DNA of 10,452 nucleotides from M3007 sp040383605 (lineage in GTDB: Bacteria > Bacteroidota > Bacteroidia > Chitinophagales > Saprospiraceae): contig JBEIDF010000130.1 of NCBI GenBank assembly GCA_040383605.1, positions 1-10,452 of the forward strand, read 5' to 3'. This document shows positions 8,990 through 10,452 of the stretch, piece by piece; position 1 is the first letter of the stretch; each line of letters starts with the position of its first letter. Below the pieces are notes generated by a model. That model searched no databases. It was not told where the DNA came from and was given only the letters and a program-made list of their open reading frames with translations. Position numbers and translations under genes: made by a program.

Positions 8990-10452
8990 ATGGAAAAGAG
9001 AAACATTACACCCTGGAGCCTGACGTTACTGGCCTTCCTGTTCGGAGTACAGGTATTTGCGCAAGTAAACGTTAACATGGGCTTCAACACTGGCCAGCAG
9101 ACGTTCACGGTGAACCCTGCCGGTTCCACTTTCAATTTTTATGATGACGGTGGTCCTGGTCTTAACTACCAGAACAACTGTAACTTCAACCTGTCTCAAA
9201 CGACTTTTGCGCCGAGTTTCAATCCTGGCAACAAGATCCGCGCAAACTTCGTATCGCACAGCACGGAGGGTAGCTTCGACGCCTTATATATATATGATGG
9301 CACGAACACGGCTGCTCCGCAGTTCAACTCCGGCAACGGCGCGCCGATCGGCGGCGGCCCGGCTGGCGGTTTCTGGGGCGCGTCCCTGACCGGTACGCAA
9401 TGGCAGGCATCCCCGGCGAACAGCACGGGTCGCCTGACGTTCGCGTTTGTATCGGACGGCTCTGTGACGCTGTCCGGCTGGCAGGCTACGATCTCCGAAG
9501 TATTCGTACAGGCTTGCCAACTGATTGCTCCGGCAAACCAGACGGTACAGGTTGGCGCGGCAAACTGCCTGGCCAACGTACCCCTGGCGCTCCCGGGTAA
9601 CAACCCGGCTGGCTGCGCGAATGATCCGGGCAGCTTTCTGCGTTATAGCATCAATGGCGGCGCGTTTGTAAACGTGAACCAGCCGTACGTCGCACCGACC
9701 ATTCAGGTTCCGGTGGGCGTATATGTCATCACCTGGCAGTTGATCAACGCAGGCGGCACGCTGCTTTCGACGGTTTCCTACACGATCACGGCACAGGACG
9801 TAACGCCTCCGACGATCACTTGCCCGTCGAATATCATCGTAAATCTCGGTCCTGGCGACTGCTGCCAGTACGTATCCTGGGCTGATCCGGTGTTTGGCGA
9901 CAACTGCCAATCTGCCGACGGCCCCTCGACGCTGCTCCAGCAGAATGTAGGCTTTACCAACTACTGGACGGGCTATGCGGTCAATATTGACAACAAAAAT
10001 CCGGCATCGAACCTCAAACTGACGAACGTCAACGTACAAGCTTCTCTGGCAGGTAACGCCGCAGGCAACTACCTGATCAGCGTGTACATGAAACAAGGCA
10101 CGCACGTGGGCTTCACGGGCAATGCTGCAGCTTGGACGAAAGTTGGTGAAATCACGGCGAATATTAACGCCGGCTTCCCGACGGTACTTCTGTTCAACGT
10201 TCCGGTTAACTTTACGATCCCTGCCGGTACGACTGCCGGTATGTACGTAGTTGCCAACAACGGTGGCGGTACGGGCGTTCGTATGGTGGCTACTATCGGC
10301 AATGCACCGACGGAAGACGCCAACCTGCGCATCAACCAACAGCCGGGTAACTGGGTGAACGGCCTCTTCGGCGGCGTTGCGTTCCCGGGTGAAAACCCGC
10401 GCCCGCAAATGCGCATCACGTACAACCTCGCGGGTATCCCGACGAAGTTGGA
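8990..10452 (+). CDS. Large modular secreted protein with CUB-like and HYR-like domains (3' end outside window)
   Basis: An uninterrupted frame of 487 codons runs off the right edge. Residues 1-24 form a signal peptide (cleavage VFA/Q). Residues about 33-175 resemble a CUB domain (NFYDDGGPGLNYQNNCNF, then FDALYIYDGTN). An Ig-like stretch follows from Cys176 (QTVQVGAANC). At about 270 a HYR-like domain opens DVTPPTITCPSN, with Cys278 and a CC pair, and reaches FGDNC (Cys306). The chain then enters a roughly 160-residue Gly/Asn/Thr-rich beta domain instead of the usual short HYR end. Bacteroidota proteins of this build are usually very large, secreted by the type IX system and displayed on or released from the surface; the C-terminal sorting domain that would confirm this is not in view. 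Codon choice is strongly skewed (threonine mostly ACG, asparagine mostly AAC), in keeping with high expression. The ATG at 8990 gives a good signal peptide. Confidence 0.85.
   Translation, partial: MEKRNITPWSLTLLAFLFGVQVFAQVNVNMGFNTGQQTFTVNPAGSTFNFYDDGGPGLNYQNNCNFNLSQTTFAPSFNPGNKIRANFVSHSTEGSFDALYIYDGTNTAAPQFNSGNGAPIGGGPAGGFWGASLTGTQWQASPANSTGRLTFAFVSDGSVTLSGWQATISEVFVQACQLIAPANQTVQVGAANCLANVPLALPGNNPAGCANDPGSFLRYSINGGAFVNVNQPYVAPTIQVPVGVYVITWQLINAGGTLLSTVSYTITAQDVTPPTITCPSNIIVNLGPGDCCQYVSWADPVFGDNCQSADGPSTLLQQNVGFTNYWTGYAVNIDNKNPASNLKLTNVNVQASLAGNAAGNYLISVYMKQGTHVGFTGNAAAWTKVGEITANINAGFPTVLLFNVPVNFTIPAGTTAGMYVVANNGGGTGVRMVATIGNAPTEDANLRINQQPGNWVNGLFGGVAFPGENPRPQMRITYNLAGIPTKL

Noticed and set aside
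9284..10408. Minus-strand frame of 374 codons opposite the CUB/HYR protein
   Set aside because: The plus strand has a signal peptide, CUB-like and HYR-like motifs and consistent codon bias. The minus translation is Arg/Val-rich without motifs.

Overview
The window looks like chromosomal DNA of a Bacteroidota bacterium, probably in or near the Saprospiria. The evidence is mixed but consistent. Upstream regions carry the Bacteroidota promoter signature (TTTG, 19 bases, TAnnTTTG), and start codons follow A/T-rich leaders without Shine-Dalgarno sites. The protein set is typical of the phylum: a large FG-GAP/UnbV lipoprotein, a secreted CUB/HYR-type modular protein and a CtlX-type guanidino hydrolase. 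Genus cannot be settled from the sequence alone.

Layout. Positions 1-7801 carry four genes, all on the minus strand. In transcription order they are: a 1,134-residue surface lipoprotein with calcium-loop beta-propeller repeats around an UnbV domain (4376-7780); dnaK (2303-4195); a secreted endonuclease/exonuclease/phosphatase-family enzyme 20 bases behind dnaK (1443-2282); and a citrulline-utilisation-type hydrolase, ctlX-like (173-1111). A small stem with a T-tract probably separates the lipoprotein gene from dnaK. The ctlX-like gene is bracketed by two roughly 160-bp palindromic elements (1-163 and 1126-1287). These share a core but have unrelated outer arms. The second is flanked by an 8-bp direct repeat, as expected for an insertion.

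Positions 7802-8505 are a divergent, A/T-rich control region of about 700 bases. It holds a minus-strand -7 element for the lipoprotein gene, a textbook Bacteroidota promoter reading right, a second -7 element reading right, and three strong small stem-loops within a 350-440 base leader.

Positions 8506-10452 read rightward. A small secreted protein of unknown function (139 residues) is followed after 64 bases by the first 487 codons of a large secreted protein that runs off the window. That protein has a signal peptide, a CUB-like domain, an Ig-like stretch, and a HYR-like domain that seems to be split by an inserted beta-rich domain. The pair is probably one transcription unit making cell-surface or secreted material; a type IX secretion signal, if present, would lie outside the window.

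The least explained parts are the two core-sharing palindromic elements around ctlX and the long structured leader ahead of the secreted-protein unit. No CRISPR array, tRNA, rRNA or transposase gene was seen.
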